Assembly (NCBI GenBank): GCA_025351525.1
Contig: JANXVV010000127.1
Location: 1-20,863 of the forward strand
Source of the DNA: Humisphaera sp.
GTDB lineage: Bacteria; Planctomycetota; Phycisphaerae; Tepidisphaerales; Tepidisphaeraceae
DNA length: 20,863 bases
Direction: 5' to 3'
Every line of letters starts with the position of its first letter. The stretch's first letter is position 1. The position numbers and the translations under genes were made by a program. The notes under the pieces are model-generated. The model was not told the DNA's origin and searched no databases. It saw only the letters and a list, made by a program, of their open reading frames with translations. This document shows, one piece after another, positions 1 through 8,343 of the stretch.

Positions 1-548
1 CCCCAGAAGGGCCCGAACCAGAAGGTCGGGCTTTTAAGAGGTTTCGTCAGATAAACATCCTGCACGTTTCGCACCCGCGCGATCCCGAACTGCGGCAACA
101 CTTTCACGAGCGCCTCGCGAAACGGTTTGAATTTGTGCAGATGCCCGTGCGAATCGACGTGAGAGATCGGGATGCCGTGTGCGAGCAGCGATTCGATCTG
201 AGCCGTCGTCTCGCGCTCGATCTGATCGACTGGAATTTGCCCCAGAATCGCACGTCGGCGGACGAGATTGGACGGAAGGAATCGGCCATCGGAATCCGTC
301 AATGCAGGCACTTCGCCGGGGGGACAAAGGGGCGATTCGGGGGTGGTGTCATTTTCGCGAACGTAGGTCAGATGCACGCCGAAGCTGAATTCCGGGTGAT
401 GTTTCGCGAACTCGACGGCTTTGGACGTCGCGGGCATTTTCGGCATGATCGTCGCGCCGGTCAGTCCGCCGCGCTCGAAGCACTCGATGGTGGCGGCGAC
501 CGTGTCGTCGTCCTGCCCGAAGTCGTCGGCGTTGACAATGATTCGCAT
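1..548 (-). CDS. ChbG/YdjC-family carbohydrate deacetylase, 3' part missing
   Basis: This gene runs off the left edge; 182 codons are visible, where the family usually has about 250-300. Reading from ATG at 548 the protein has the YdjC hallmarks: NADDFG at residues 6-11 (metal and catalytic aspartates), GVHL with H59, and DSHGHLHK at 132-139 with the paired histidines. The family removes acetyl groups from N-acetylated sugars such as chitobiose, using a divalent metal; the substrate here is unknown. A GGAG ribosome site lies about ten bases upstream of the ATG. The next gene upstream on the same strand is a GNAT-like protein, so a small polysaccharide or glycoconjugate modification unit is plausible but inferred. 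A plus-strand frame covers the same bases but shows no family features. Confidence 0.88.
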   Translation of the reverse strand, partial: MRIIVNADDFGQDDDTVAATIECFERGGLTGATIMPKMPATSKAVEFAKHHPEFSFGVHLTYVRENDTTPESPLCPPGEVPALTDSDGRFLPSNLVRRRAILGQIPVDQIERETTAQIESLLAHGIPISHVDSHGHLHKFKPFREALVKVLPQFGIARVRNVQDVYLTKPLKSPTFWFGPFW

Positions 549-564
549 GAGGGGCGGCTCCGAA

Positions 565-849
565 AAGTGGCATGGGCATCCTGCCCATGGCCGTGGTACC
601 CCACGGCGTTGACCGGTACTCCGGTCAATCAAACAAGAGCGTAGCGATCTTTCTTCATTTCTTCATTCACCGTTTTAGGGACCAGAGCATGTTTAGGAAC
701 AGGGTTGGGTTCGCCGTAGCCCATGCTACGACAGCCTTCACCGTCTTTTTAAACACGCTCTAAGAACGCTGCGCTCTTGCTTGAGTCGACCGGAGTACCG
801 ATCGACATCGCGGGGTACCGCGAACATGGGCAGGATGCCCATGCTACTT
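565..849. repeat. Composite inverted repeat (89-base arms) filling the chbG-GNAT gap
   Basis: Bases 565-653 and 761-849 are inverted copies of each other: I count roughly 85 percent identity with one single-base indel. Each arm holds its own small hairpins: CATGGGC...GCCCATG (571-589 and 825-843), a GTACC-centred stem, and GACCGG-TACT-CCGGTC. A different palindrome (684-763) sits in the middle. The 310-base gap between the two minus-strand genes holds no convincing gene. The arrangement suggests two insertions of the same element in opposite orientation, or one large palindrome interrupted by another. Confidence 0.85.
684..763. repeat. Short copy of the AGAGCATGTTTA palindromic element
   Basis: The ends are inverted repeats (AGAGCATGTTTAGG at the left, TTTAAACACGCTCT at the right). 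The element matches the reverse complement of the copy at 15565-15702 along both flanks, but lacks that copy's inner 65-base paired hairpin. It retains GTAGCCCATGCTAC at its centre. It is nested between the two arms of the 565-849 repeat. Confidence 0.8.
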
Positions 850-858
850 GAATGCCGC

Positions 859-2007
859 TCAACCGAACGCATTATCGCCATCGGCGGGTCGTACCGTCCA
901 AACATTGGCTGCGGCGGGCGCATCGGGGCCGGGCGGCGCGGGTTTCACCAGCAGGTGCAACTCACCGACCGCCACCAAACCCCACCGCCGCAGGTGAGGC
1001 GATCCCGGTTCATCCGGCAGGCAGATTTCGATCGCATCCACCCCGCGCCGGGCCAGCGCCTGCATCGCCAGCAGCAGGATCTGTTTCAGGCTCACCCGCG
1101 CGGGATCGAAGACGGCCCAGTCGATCAGTGAGCCGAGCGCCAGGTTCTTAAAACCGCGATGCGTGGCGGTCTCGTAGAATCGATCGCGGATCAGAAAGTA
1201 GGCGATGAGTTTTCCATCCGGCCCGCGTACCCCGAAAGCAGCGCGGTGATTGCGGGGGTTGTCGTTGAGCGAATTTTGCAGCACCCATTGAACCCATCGC
1301 GCCGAGCGGTGGAATCGGGCCGGAGGCTGCCAGGCATCGAACGCCGCATCGAGCTCGGCAGCCGATGCGGGGTCGTTGCAATCCAAGGGGCGGCATTCGA
1401 GCCCGAGTGTGCCAAGTCGCGCGCACACCGCGATCGCGCCTCGATGCAGCAGCAATCCGGCATCCACCAGAACCGTCGCGATCTTCGCTTTCCACCCGGT
1501 GCCCAAACGCTGCTCAACGACGGAGCGACTTCGCCGCAAGGCCAGATACCGGCGCATCGGAAAATCGCGCCACTTCAATTTCTCGAACAACGGCAGCGCC
1601 ATCTTCGACACCCCGCACGCGCCGAGCGTTTGCCGAAACGACTGCATCTTCAAAATGAGTGACACGCCCATGAGCGTCTTGCGGAATTCCTCCTGCACGT
1701 ACAGTTCCGAGGTCCACAGCATCGGCTCGCGCCGGCCATCGGTCGCGGCTTCGCCGGTCAGCAGATCGAGCTTACCGATCACCCGCCCACCGGCGGTCCC
1801 GATGATCTGCACGGGGTCCTGATCGTCGCGGCACAGCGGGTTGTCGAGCCAGGCACGCCGTTTCTCGGGCGGCAGTTCCGCGATGTGGTCCGGATCGTCC
1901 CAGTCGAACACCCGGCCCGAAAGCAGATCGCCGCGAAGCACGAGATGGATCGATGCGCTTTTACCGGGGGGTGGAATGGCGGAAATGGGCTTGGCTTCAA
2001 TTTCCAC
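859..2007 (-). CDS. GNAT-like acyltransferase, probably two GNAT folds
   Basis: The 382-residue product is read from GTG at 2007, chosen because an AAAGGA ribosome site lies just upstream. Around residues 95-155 there is a GNAT-like pattern: an ELYVQEEFRK strand-helix, then PLFEKLKWRDFP, close to the common LFEKLGF ending of GNAT enzymes. The acyl-CoA loop is degenerate (RKTLMG rather than the usual RxxGxG/A). A second half, about residues 235-355, has AYFLIRDRFYE followed by a helix with LLAMQALARRGVDAIE, again GNAT/FemAB-like. Such proteins often sit in polysaccharide clusters, and this one lies upstream of a deacetylase gene on the same strand. The acyl donor and acceptor are unknown. The assignment to the superfamily is by pattern only. 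Confidence 0.6.
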   Translation of the reverse strand: MEIEAKPISAIPPPGKSASIHLVLRGDLLSGRVFDWDDPDHIAELPPEKRRAWLDNPLCRDDQDPVQIIGTAGGRVIGKLDLLTGEAATDGRREPMLWTSELYVQEEFRKTLMGVSLILKMQSFRQTLGACGVSKMALPLFEKLKWRDFPMRRYLALRRSRSVVEQRLGTGWKAKIATVLVDAGLLLHRGAIAVCARLGTLGLECRPLDCNDPASAAELDAAFDAWQPPARFHRSARWVQWVLQNSLNDNPRNHRAAFGVRGPDGKLIAYFLIRDRFYETATHRGFKNLALGSLIDWAVFDPARVSLKQILLLAMQALARRGVDAIEICLPDEPGSPHLRRWGLVAVGELHLLVKPAPPGPDAPAAANVWTVRPADGDNAFG

Positions 2008-2070
2008 GATCCGTCCTTTGCCGGATTTGCCGGCGTGGTATTATTCCCGCGCAGAGCCTGAGAGGTTTTC

Positions 2071-2159
2071 ATACAGCCCCCGGTTTACCGGGGTAGACCC
2101 TCTGACACCCAGCGGGTTTCGCAGTCGAATGGTTCTCCCGGGTAAACCCGGGGCTGTAT
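2071..2159. repeat. Paired-hairpin inverted repeat between divergent genes
   Basis: Arms 2071-2093 and 2137-2159 match 21 of 23 when inverted. Each arm is itself a hairpin with a TTTA loop (CCCCGG/CCGGGG on the left, CCCGGG/CCCGGG on the right). The two differences between the arms are a matched pair that preserves the inner stem. The element lies in the 243-base gap between the GNAT-like gene and the MaoC-reductase gene, which diverge. A 7-base match TGTATTG (2155-2161) / CAATACA (2213-2219) extends the symmetry. Confidence 0.8.
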
Positions 2160-2187
2160 TGTTCGACGAAAATTTCCCAGGCTCGCG

Positions 2188-2203
2188 GCGGATCGTAATC
2201 CGC
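2188..2203. repeat. Small hairpin GCGGAT-CGTA-ATCCGC
   Basis: A perfect 6-base stem with a CGTA loop lies 47 bases before the start of the MaoC-reductase gene. It may be part of a repeat family or of the 5' leader; nothing in the sequence decides between these. Confidence 0.4.
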
Positions 2204-2250
2204 ACGCCGGAGCAATACAACGGTCCTCATCACCCAGGCAGTCCCCTTCC

Positions 2251-3861
2251 ATGGTCATTCGATTTCCCATCACCCAGGCGAGCGTCGATCGTTTTGTCGA
2301 ACTGACCGGCGACCGAAATTCCATGCATGTGTCCGAGGAATTCGCCCGCCGCTTCCGCTTCCGACGCCGGGTGGTTCATGGGATGCTCCCGTTTGCCCAC
2401 CTGATGTTCGTTCATCGCCTGTTCCCCGGAAAGCGGGTGGAACTGGTTCAATGCCAGACCAAATTTCACAAGCCGGTTTTCGTCGATGACGTCGTTCGGT
2501 TGGAGATCGAGATTTCCCCGGCGAACGGCAATGAGATTCCTTACGAGGCGCGATGGGTCAACGACCGCAATGAAGATTTGCTCATCAAGTCCAGGGGAAT
2601 GCTGCGCGTACTTGAGAGCGCGACCAACCCCGAGGCGGTCGCGGCGGAGCAATGTTTTATCACCGAGCCGCTTTCAGAAAACGATCTGAGCATCGAAGAA
2701 CTGGCCGGTCGGTCCGAGACGCTTTCATTCCGCCTGACGGAAGCGTCGATCCACCGATTTTGTGAGAGCGTGTTGGAGGGTGAACCCATCGGCCGCACGA
2801 TGGGAAGATCGAACTTTTTGGCCACGGTGTTACTTTCCACTCTGGTCGGGATGAAGTTGCCTGGCCGCTATGCCACCTTTTCCGGATTTCAGTTGGCCTT
2901 TGAAAAATCGGTTCCAACGGATGAAACCTGCCAATGGAAGGCGACCACTGGAAAGGTGACGGTGGCGACGGAATCGGCGGAACTGGCGGTGGTGTTGACC
3001 GGGGGTGAAAACAACCAGCCTCTCGCGGTCGGCAGCATTCAGTCGATGGTCAATCCCCGCGCCCGCGTGGGCATTACCTGCCGTGAGATTCAAGAGGGGC
3101 GACTGGACCTGGGCTTGCGCGGCAAGGTGGTCATCGTGACCGGATCGAGCCGGGGCATCGGTGCGGCTACCGCGAAATTGATGGCGATGCTCGGTGCCAA
3201 AGTCGTGGTCAACTACGCGCAGGGCCGCGCCGACGCCGAGTCGGTCGTGGAAGATATCCAAAGCGCCGGCGGGGCTGCCATCGCGGTGCAATGCGATGTG
3301 CGGGATGCGCAGCAGGTCAAGTTGCTGGTGGCCCGCGCGGTCGCCGAATGGGGAGCCGTTCACATCCTGGTCAACAACGCCGTGAAAGACACCCAGGCGC
3401 GCGAGGCGATGGAACTGGGTTGGGACGATTTCCTCGGCGAGTTGGAAGTGACGCTGAAGGGGATGCACCATTGCTGCCGCGAGGTGGTGCCGCTGTTTAA
3501 GTTGCAGGGGGGCGGAAAGATCGTGAACCTCTCGACGATTTTTGTCGACAATCCCGTCAAAGGTCAGTGCAAATACATCACCGCCAAAAGCGCGGTGGTG
3601 GGCTACTCGCGCAGCCTGGCGAAGGAATTGGCGGGGGATAACATCCAGGTCAACGTGCTGGCTCCGAACATGACGTCCACCGATCTGCTGGCCGGCCTGC
3701 CGACCGAAATCGTCCGCCGCATGGGTCAGCAGCGGCCCGGCAAGCGGAACATGGACCCGGTGGAGGTGGCCCAGGCGATTGTTTTCCTGGCCTCGCAATG
3801 GTCTAATTCGATGAACGGGCAGAAGCTGGTTTTGAATCTGGGCGAGCCGCCTTTCGCTTAA
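2251..3861 (+). CDS. MaoC-like hydratase fused to FabG-like short-chain reductase
   Basis: The 536-residue product has three parts. Residues 1-125 are a MaoC-type hot-dog domain with the hydratase signature GDRNSMH (D21, N23, H26) and HGM at 43-45. Residues about 150-270 resemble a second hot-dog fold without those residues. Residues 286-536 are a short-chain dehydrogenase with the nucleotide loop TGSSRGIG (297-304), NNAV (375-378) and KYITAK (Y442, K446). The usual catalytic serine position, 13 residues before the tyrosine, is Thr429, preceded by Ser428. Together the domains could hydrate or dehydrate, and reduce, 3-hydroxyacyl or 3-oxoacyl thioesters in reverse beta-oxidation or fatty acid synthesis; substrate and direction are inferred. 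The ATG at 2251 has no clear ribosome site, but the hot-dog domain starts immediately after it. Confidence 0.85.
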   Translation: MVIRFPITQASVDRFVELTGDRNSMHVSEEFARRFRFRRRVVHGMLPFAHLMFVHRLFPGKRVELVQCQTKFHKPVFVDDVVRLEIEISPANGNEIPYEARWVNDRNEDLLIKSRGMLRVLESATNPEAVAAEQCFITEPLSENDLSIEELAGRSETLSFRLTEASIHRFCESVLEGEPIGRTMGRSNFLATVLLSTLVGMKLPGRYATFSGFQLAFEKSVPTDETCQWKATTGKVTVATESAELAVVLTGGENNQPLAVGSIQSMVNPRARVGITCREIQEGRLDLGLRGKVVIVTGSSRGIGAATAKLMAMLGAKVVVNYAQGRADAESVVEDIQSAGGAAIAVQCDVRDAQQVKLLVARAVAEWGAVHILVNNAVKDTQAREAMELGWDDFLGELEVTLKGMHHCCREVVPLFKLQGGGKIVNLSTIFVDNPVKGQCKYITAKSAVVGYSRSLAKELAGDNIQVNVLAPNMTSTDLLAGLPTEIVRRMGQQRPGKRNMDPVEVAQAIVFLASQWSNSMNGQKLVLNLGEPPFA

Positions 3862-3915
3862 GAGCCCGCGATTTTTTGAGGAACAGGTCCGAAATAACTT
3901 CCGCAGATGGGTTTG

Positions 3916-4002
3916 GGTGCCACAGGTCGCGGTACTCCGAGACCTGTGGCTTTCGGCCACCGAACCACGCACAGGTCTCGGAGTACCGAGACCTGTGGCA
4001 CC
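3916..4002. repeat. CCACAGGTC paired-hairpin repeat, copy 1
   Basis: Arms 3916-3948 and 3970-4002 match 32 of 33 bases when inverted. Each arm folds into a stem of about 13 pairs (CCACAGGTCTCGG on one side) closed by a TACT or AGTA loop. A second copy of the whole element is at 8344-8429. It lies between the MaoC-reductase and kpsF genes. It is read through by an open frame that continues into kpsF, but the protein part of that frame has no family match before residue Met at 4090. Confidence 0.9.
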
Positions 4003-4089
4003 CCCTACCCGAAAACTTCGCACGACACGGGAACATCAGGACGAAAACGTCGCGAAATCAGTGGTAGGTTCCAGGAAGCGTTCAATTGC

Positions 4090-5088
4090 ATGGATGCAAC
4101 GATTCGCCAATTCGCCCGCGAGGTGATCGACACCGAGGCCGCCGCCGTCAGCGCGGTGTCGTCTGCGGTGGATGAACATTTTGAAAACGCCGTCCGGCGC
4201 GTGCTCGATTGCACCGGCGCGGTGCTCACCAGCGGCATCGGGAAGGCGGGCATCATCGCCCGAAAGCTCTCCGCCAGTTTTTCCAGCACCGGCACCCCCA
4301 GTCATTTTCTGGACCCCGCTCAAGCCGTGCATGGCGACCTCGGTTCCCTGCGGCCTAACGATCTCGTCGTCATCCTCTCCGACAGCGGGGAGACCGATGA
4401 AGTGTTGCGGATGCTCAATATCCTCAAGCGGTTGAATCATCCGATCATCGCCATGACTTCAAGCCGATCGAGTACGCTGGCGCGCTTCGCGTCTGTGACT
4501 CTGTCGTTTGGCAAAGTGAAAGAGGCCTGCCCGCTCGGGTTGGCGCCGAGCGCATCGACCACCGCGATGCTGGCGCTGGGCGATGCCCTATGCCTCACGG
4601 TGATGAAACTCCGGAATTTCACGGCGGATAATTTCGCCCTGTTCCACCCCGCCGGAAATCTGGGCCGCAAGCTCATCAAAGTGAGCGAGGCGATGACCTT
4701 CCGCCTCGGTGAAAATCTTCCCGTCGCTTCCGATCGGCGAACCGTCGGCCAGGTGCTGCACGAAGTCAGCTCGATCAAACGCCGGAGCGGCGCGGTGATT
4801 CTCGTCAACGATACCGGTCAAATCACCGGCATTTTTTCCGACGGCGATCTGCGGCGGCTCATCACCGACAACGACGGCACCGCGCTAAATCGACCGGTGG
4901 CATCCGTGATGACCCGCAATCCCAAACGCATTTCGGGCGAGGCGTTGGCCAGCGAGGCGATGGCGATTCTCAAGCAATTTCGCATCGACGAACTTCCGGT
5001 CGTCGATGCCGCCGACAAACCGGTCGGTCTGATTGACGTTCAGGATCTGGTCATCCTGAAAATGCTGGATATCGAGCCGGATGTTTAA
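4090..5088 (+). CDS. kpsF: Arabinose-5-phosphate isomerase (KpsF/KdsD/GutQ family)
   Basis: The 332-residue product matches the family length. It converts ribulose 5-phosphate to arabinose 5-phosphate, the first committed step to Kdo, the sugar linking lipid A to the LPS core. An SIS sugar-isomerase domain comes first, with SGIGKAG (48-54), HGDLG (81-85), LSDSGETDE (96-104), KEACPLGLAPSASTTA (144-159) and HPAGNLGRKL (186-195). Two CBS domains follow (about 205-265 and 272-332). The ATG at 4090 is preceded by AGGAAG at good spacing and gives the standard N terminus, so the longer in-frame extension through the repeat is rejected. The next gene, LptC/LptA-like, starts 11 bases after the stop, as in enterobacterial kdsD-kdsC-lptC-lptA operons, although kdsC is absent here. 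Confidence 0.93.
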   Translation: MDATIRQFAREVIDTEAAAVSAVSSAVDEHFENAVRRVLDCTGAVLTSGIGKAGIIARKLSASFSSTGTPSHFLDPAQAVHGDLGSLRPNDLVVILSDSGETDEVLRMLNILKRLNHPIIAMTSSRSSTLARFASVTLSFGKVKEACPLGLAPSASTTAMLALGDALCLTVMKLRNFTADNFALFHPAGNLGRKLIKVSEAMTFRLGENLPVASDRRTVGQVLHEVSSIKRRSGAVILVNDTGQITGIFSDGDLRRLITDNDGTALNRPVASVMTRNPKRISGEALASEAMAILKQFRIDELPVVDAADKPVGLIDVQDLVILKMLDIEPDV

Positions 5089-5099
5089 GGACGAAACTT

Positions 5100-8000
5100 T
5101 TGCGATCATTCATTCTCGTTATTGTCGCCGGTTTTCTGCTCTCGATGGGCGGGCTGATTTATTTTTGGGTGCTTCCTTCTCACGGGCGTCGCGGCAGTGT
5201 GACGATCGACCGTCCGTCAACCCCCGTCTCCATTTTGCCCAACGACAGCGGTTCACCGCTGGGCAATGGGGACGATGTCGTGATGAAAAAATACGACCAG
5301 CGCACGGGCGAACTGGCCTCGGAATTTCTGGCCAAAGAATATAAGCCGCAGCGCGGCGGCAAAATTGCGGTGAAGGATGCGACGGCTCGTTTTCACATGT
5401 CGAACGGGCAGGTACTGCAAATCCATGGCGCGACCGGCCTATTCACCGGCGACAAAACTCAACCGGACAAAAAGAGCGGCGGCGGCGCGCCAACCCGCGC
5501 CGAGCCGCCCTCGCGCGGGCACCTGGAGGATGTCACCCTCAAAATCCTCGACGCCGCCGAGCATGAGTCGATGACCATCGTGATGAACAACGCCTCGTTC
5601 GACAGCGAAAGTTCGACGATCTTCACCGAGGCATACACCGATGCTGCCACCGGCTTGGAGGTGCCGGGCGACCAGGTGAAGGTCACCATCCGCAGTGCCG
5701 ACACCAATCCCAGCGGGTACGATTTTGACGGGCGCGGGCTGCGCGTCGCCTGGAATGAACGGGATCGGCGGCTGGCGAAACTGGACGTCGCCCACGGTGA
5801 AATGCTGGTCGTCAAAAATCCGAAAGGCTTCGCGCAAACCAGATCGACGGTGACTTCGGAACCCGGTCTGAAAAATGCGCAGACGGCGACCACTGAATCC
5901 GCCACCAAGCCGGCTCAGGAAATCAAAAAAGCTTCCCCGTCGAATCGGTCGGTGTTGCCCGCCAACATCGATCCTCCCGTCTATCGCGCAACCTTCTTGC
6001 AGCAGGTGCGCATCGTTCAAAACGGTCAACCGATGGCGATCGCGGATCGCATGTCGGTCGATTTCTGGATGCGGTCCGGTGATGATTCCACCAAATCCGG
6101 TACCTCTTCCACAACGCGACCCACGACGTTACCCATCACTCAAACAACTGCCCTCGTTTCCGCGACGGGGCCGACGACGACCGCAACCAGTCGACCCGCC
6201 GATGAATCGCCGATTTACATTTATTGGACCGGCCCACTGCATGTGGAACCCTATGCGCAGTCAGCCGCACCGGCGGGTGAATCGATCGTGACGCTCGATG
6301 GAAAGCCGGTGATCGCCCGGCAACAGTCCTCGGAAATTCACGCGTACAAGCTGATCTATCGCACGGAAGACGGCAGTCTTCACGGCTCGACCATCCCCGG
6401 TGAATTGGTGCAGATGACCAGTGCCGATGCGCACGGTCAATCGATCATTCGCACCACCGCGCTCGAATATCGGGCCCGGGCTCAACCGCCTCTGGCGATT
6501 CTGAGCGGCAAGAGCACCGCCGTGCTGCCCGCGCAGGCGGAGGGGCCGGGCATGAACGCATCGTGGAACGATCGCTGCGTGTTGCGGTTCGACACGCTGC
6601 CCGATGGCCGCAGCGCGATCAAGCAGGCGGACATCACCGGTGATGTTTTCATCGATCACCCGCAGATCAAGTTGAATGCGCAGCGGTTGGAATTGGCATT
6701 CGATTCCTCACCGCACGGCGCTTCTTCTAAATCGGTCACAAAGCCGACGACGATTGCGTCGACCCAGCCGTCGATGCAGATGAATCTCAAGCAGCTCGTC
6801 GCCAGTGATGCGGTGCATTGTCAGATGAAGGATGGCGAAAATAAGACGCAGATGATCGACTGCAACACGTTGACTCTGCTGACGGATTTCACGCCGGATG
6901 GGAAGCTCGTCCCCCGCACCGTCAATGCGGATGGCGACGTTCATGCGGTCGATGCGGATCAGGATTTGCGCGCCGGGCATCTGGCCGTCACGCTCGCCCC
7001 ATCGACACGGCCGGCATCCACCAAGCCCTCGGACAATGCCGGTGGGTTCAGCGCAAATGTCGATTTGCAGAGCATGATCGCGCACGATGCGGTGCATGTG
7101 ATTGGCCGCCGCGATGGCACGGAGGCGTTTGCCGACACCATGTTGATCGATAAAAAGGCCGGCAAACCGACGATCAAATTCGTGGGTCAACCCTTCGCGA
7201 AGATCATTCAGAAATCCAACATCGTCACCGGTTCGGTGATCGACCTGTCGCCGGATGGCCAGCAACTGAGCGTCGATGGCGCGGGGACAATGCACGGTTC
7301 GCAACAGTCGTCGCCCGGGATGGCGGTCAAACCGATCGATGTGAGTTGGACCCGCAGCCTTCGCGTCGACGGCAAGCGAAATGTCGTCGATGCGCTCGGG
7401 GATGTGGCGGCGACATCCGTCGATACGGATGGCACCGTGGACATCGCACGCGGCGACCGCGCGCAGCTTTTTCTGGCGGATGTTCCGACAACTCAGCCGA
7501 CGACCAGAGCCGCATCAACCGCCCCCACGGCAAGTTTGAGCACTCGACCTGCCACACAGGAAGTTGCCGTCAAAAAGATCGTCCGGCAGGCGATCTTTCA
7601 GGACAATGCCTCGATCAGTTCGACCCTGCTCGATAACAACGGCCGTCCCCAACGCCGTATGAACCTTCTGGCGTCGACGATTCAATACGATCTGGTTCCC
7701 GTCGCCGGCGATGCGAATGCGGCTCCAATAAAAAAGATGACGGTTCCCGTGGGCGGTCGGATGCTGGTTGAAGATTACCGCGCCGCCACCACTCAACCGG
7801 CGGGCGGAGGTTCCGACATCGGCGGCGCTCGCGGCGCGACGGCCTTTCAATGGTCGAAAAATTTGACCTACGATGATGGCACGCACAAGGCGATCATGCA
7901 GGGGAGTGTCGTGATCGATCATCGCGATGATGCGCAGAAAGAGGATTCGCTTCGATTGACCGGCGACACCGTCACCGCCGAGTTGGAAGCCGTTGCCGCC

Positions 8001-8294
8001 ACCAGACCGTCGACGGCCACGACACAACTGACCGAGCCGCGTTTTCAAGTTCGGCGGATCACGGCGAGGGGCAACCTGATCGTCACGATGCGCGGCGGGG
8101 AACTGCAATGCGATCGAATCGCCTACGATCCGATCACACACCTGCTGAATGCCTACGGTACCGAAGAAGTGGACGTCATTTTTTCGCGTACCGGGCCGGG
8201 GGCATCGCAGCCGATTCGTGCGTTGGAAATGCAGTGGGATGCGAAGTCCGATTTGCCTAAGATCACGAAGATGAATGCGCGATTCCGCAAGTGA
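5100..8294 (+). CDS. Giant LptC/LptA (OstA)-like LPS-transport protein
   Basis: The product has 1064 residues from a TTG start at 5100, supported by AAGGA nine bases upstream and by the signal-anchor that begins at once (residues about 3-25, hydrophobic). The N-terminal 240 residues look like LptC: a membrane anchor followed by a beta-rich periplasmic part. After that come several beta-rich stretches with the alternating pattern of OstA/LptA modules, for example VNLQSMIAHDAVHVIGR near 650 and ITARGNLIVTMRGGELQCD near 990. They are separated by linkers rich in Thr, Pro, Ser and Arg (such as TTRPTTLPITQTT near 340, and near 540, 640, 800 and 970). E. coli LptC and LptA are each below 200 residues. 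A role as a periplasmic bridge for lipopolysaccharide fits the kpsF neighbour 11 bases upstream. The domain assignment is from pattern, not a search. Confidence 0.7.
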   Translation: MRSFILVIVAGFLLSMGGLIYFWVLPSHGRRGSVTIDRPSTPVSILPNDSGSPLGNGDDVVMKKYDQRTGELASEFLAKEYKPQRGGKIAVKDATARFHMSNGQVLQIHGATGLFTGDKTQPDKKSGGGAPTRAEPPSRGHLEDVTLKILDAAEHESMTIVMNNASFDSESSTIFTEAYTDAATGLEVPGDQVKVTIRSADTNPSGYDFDGRGLRVAWNERDRRLAKLDVAHGEMLVVKNPKGFAQTRSTVTSEPGLKNAQTATTESATKPAQEIKKASPSNRSVLPANIDPPVYRATFLQQVRIVQNGQPMAIADRMSVDFWMRSGDDSTKSGTSSTTRPTTLPITQTTALVSATGPTTTATSRPADESPIYIYWTGPLHVEPYAQSAAPAGESIVTLDGKPVIARQQSSEIHAYKLIYRTEDGSLHGSTIPGELVQMTSADAHGQSIIRTTALEYRARAQPPLAILSGKSTAVLPAQAEGPGMNASWNDRCVLRFDTLPDGRSAIKQADITGDVFIDHPQIKLNAQRLELAFDSSPHGASSKSVTKPTTIASTQPSMQMNLKQLVASDAVHCQMKDGENKTQMIDCNTLTLLTDFTPDGKLVPRTVNADGDVHAVDADQDLRAGHLAVTLAPSTRPASTKPSDNAGGFSANVDLQSMIAHDAVHVIGRRDGTEAFADTMLIDKKAGKPTIKFVGQPFAKIIQKSNIVTGSVIDLSPDGQQLSVDGAGTMHGSQQSSPGMAVKPIDVSWTRSLRVDGKRNVVDALGDVAATSVDTDGTVDIARGDRAQLFLADVPTTQPTTRAASTAPTASLSTRPATQEVAVKKIVRQAIFQDNASISSTLLDNNGRPQRRMNLLASTIQYDLVPVAGDANAAPIKKMTVPVGGRMLVEDYRAATTQPAGGGSDIGGARGATAFQWSKNLTYDDGTHKAIMQGSVVIDHRDDAQKEDSLRLTGDTVTAELEAVAATRPSTATTQLTEPRFQVRRITARGNLIVTMRGGELQCDRIAYDPITHLLNAYGTEEVDVIFSRTGPGASQPIRALEMQWDAKSDLPKITKMNARFRK

Positions 8295-8343
8295 TCGCGG
8301 TGCCTTTAGGAACGGGACCGCAATCGCGTTCGCGTCTGGACTG

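Noticed and set aside
135..644. Plus-strand open frame of 169 codons
   Set aside because: It lies opposite the ChbG/YdjC gene, whose motifs (NADDFG, DSHGHLHK) are clear on the minus strand, and it runs into the repeat.
2041..2075. CTGAGA sequence suggestive of a TPP riboswitch
   Set aside because: The other conserved parts of that riboswitch are absent, and the neighbouring genes have no thiamine role.
2830..4023. Minus-strand open frame of 397 codons
   Set aside because: It is antisense to the MaoC-reductase gene and the repeat; rich in His, Arg and Gln with no family pattern, typical of a shadow frame in GC-rich DNA.
3907..4089. N-terminal extension of kpsF through the repeat
   Set aside because: The extension is translated repeat DNA, while ATG 4090 has a ribosome site and gives the family's normal N terminus.
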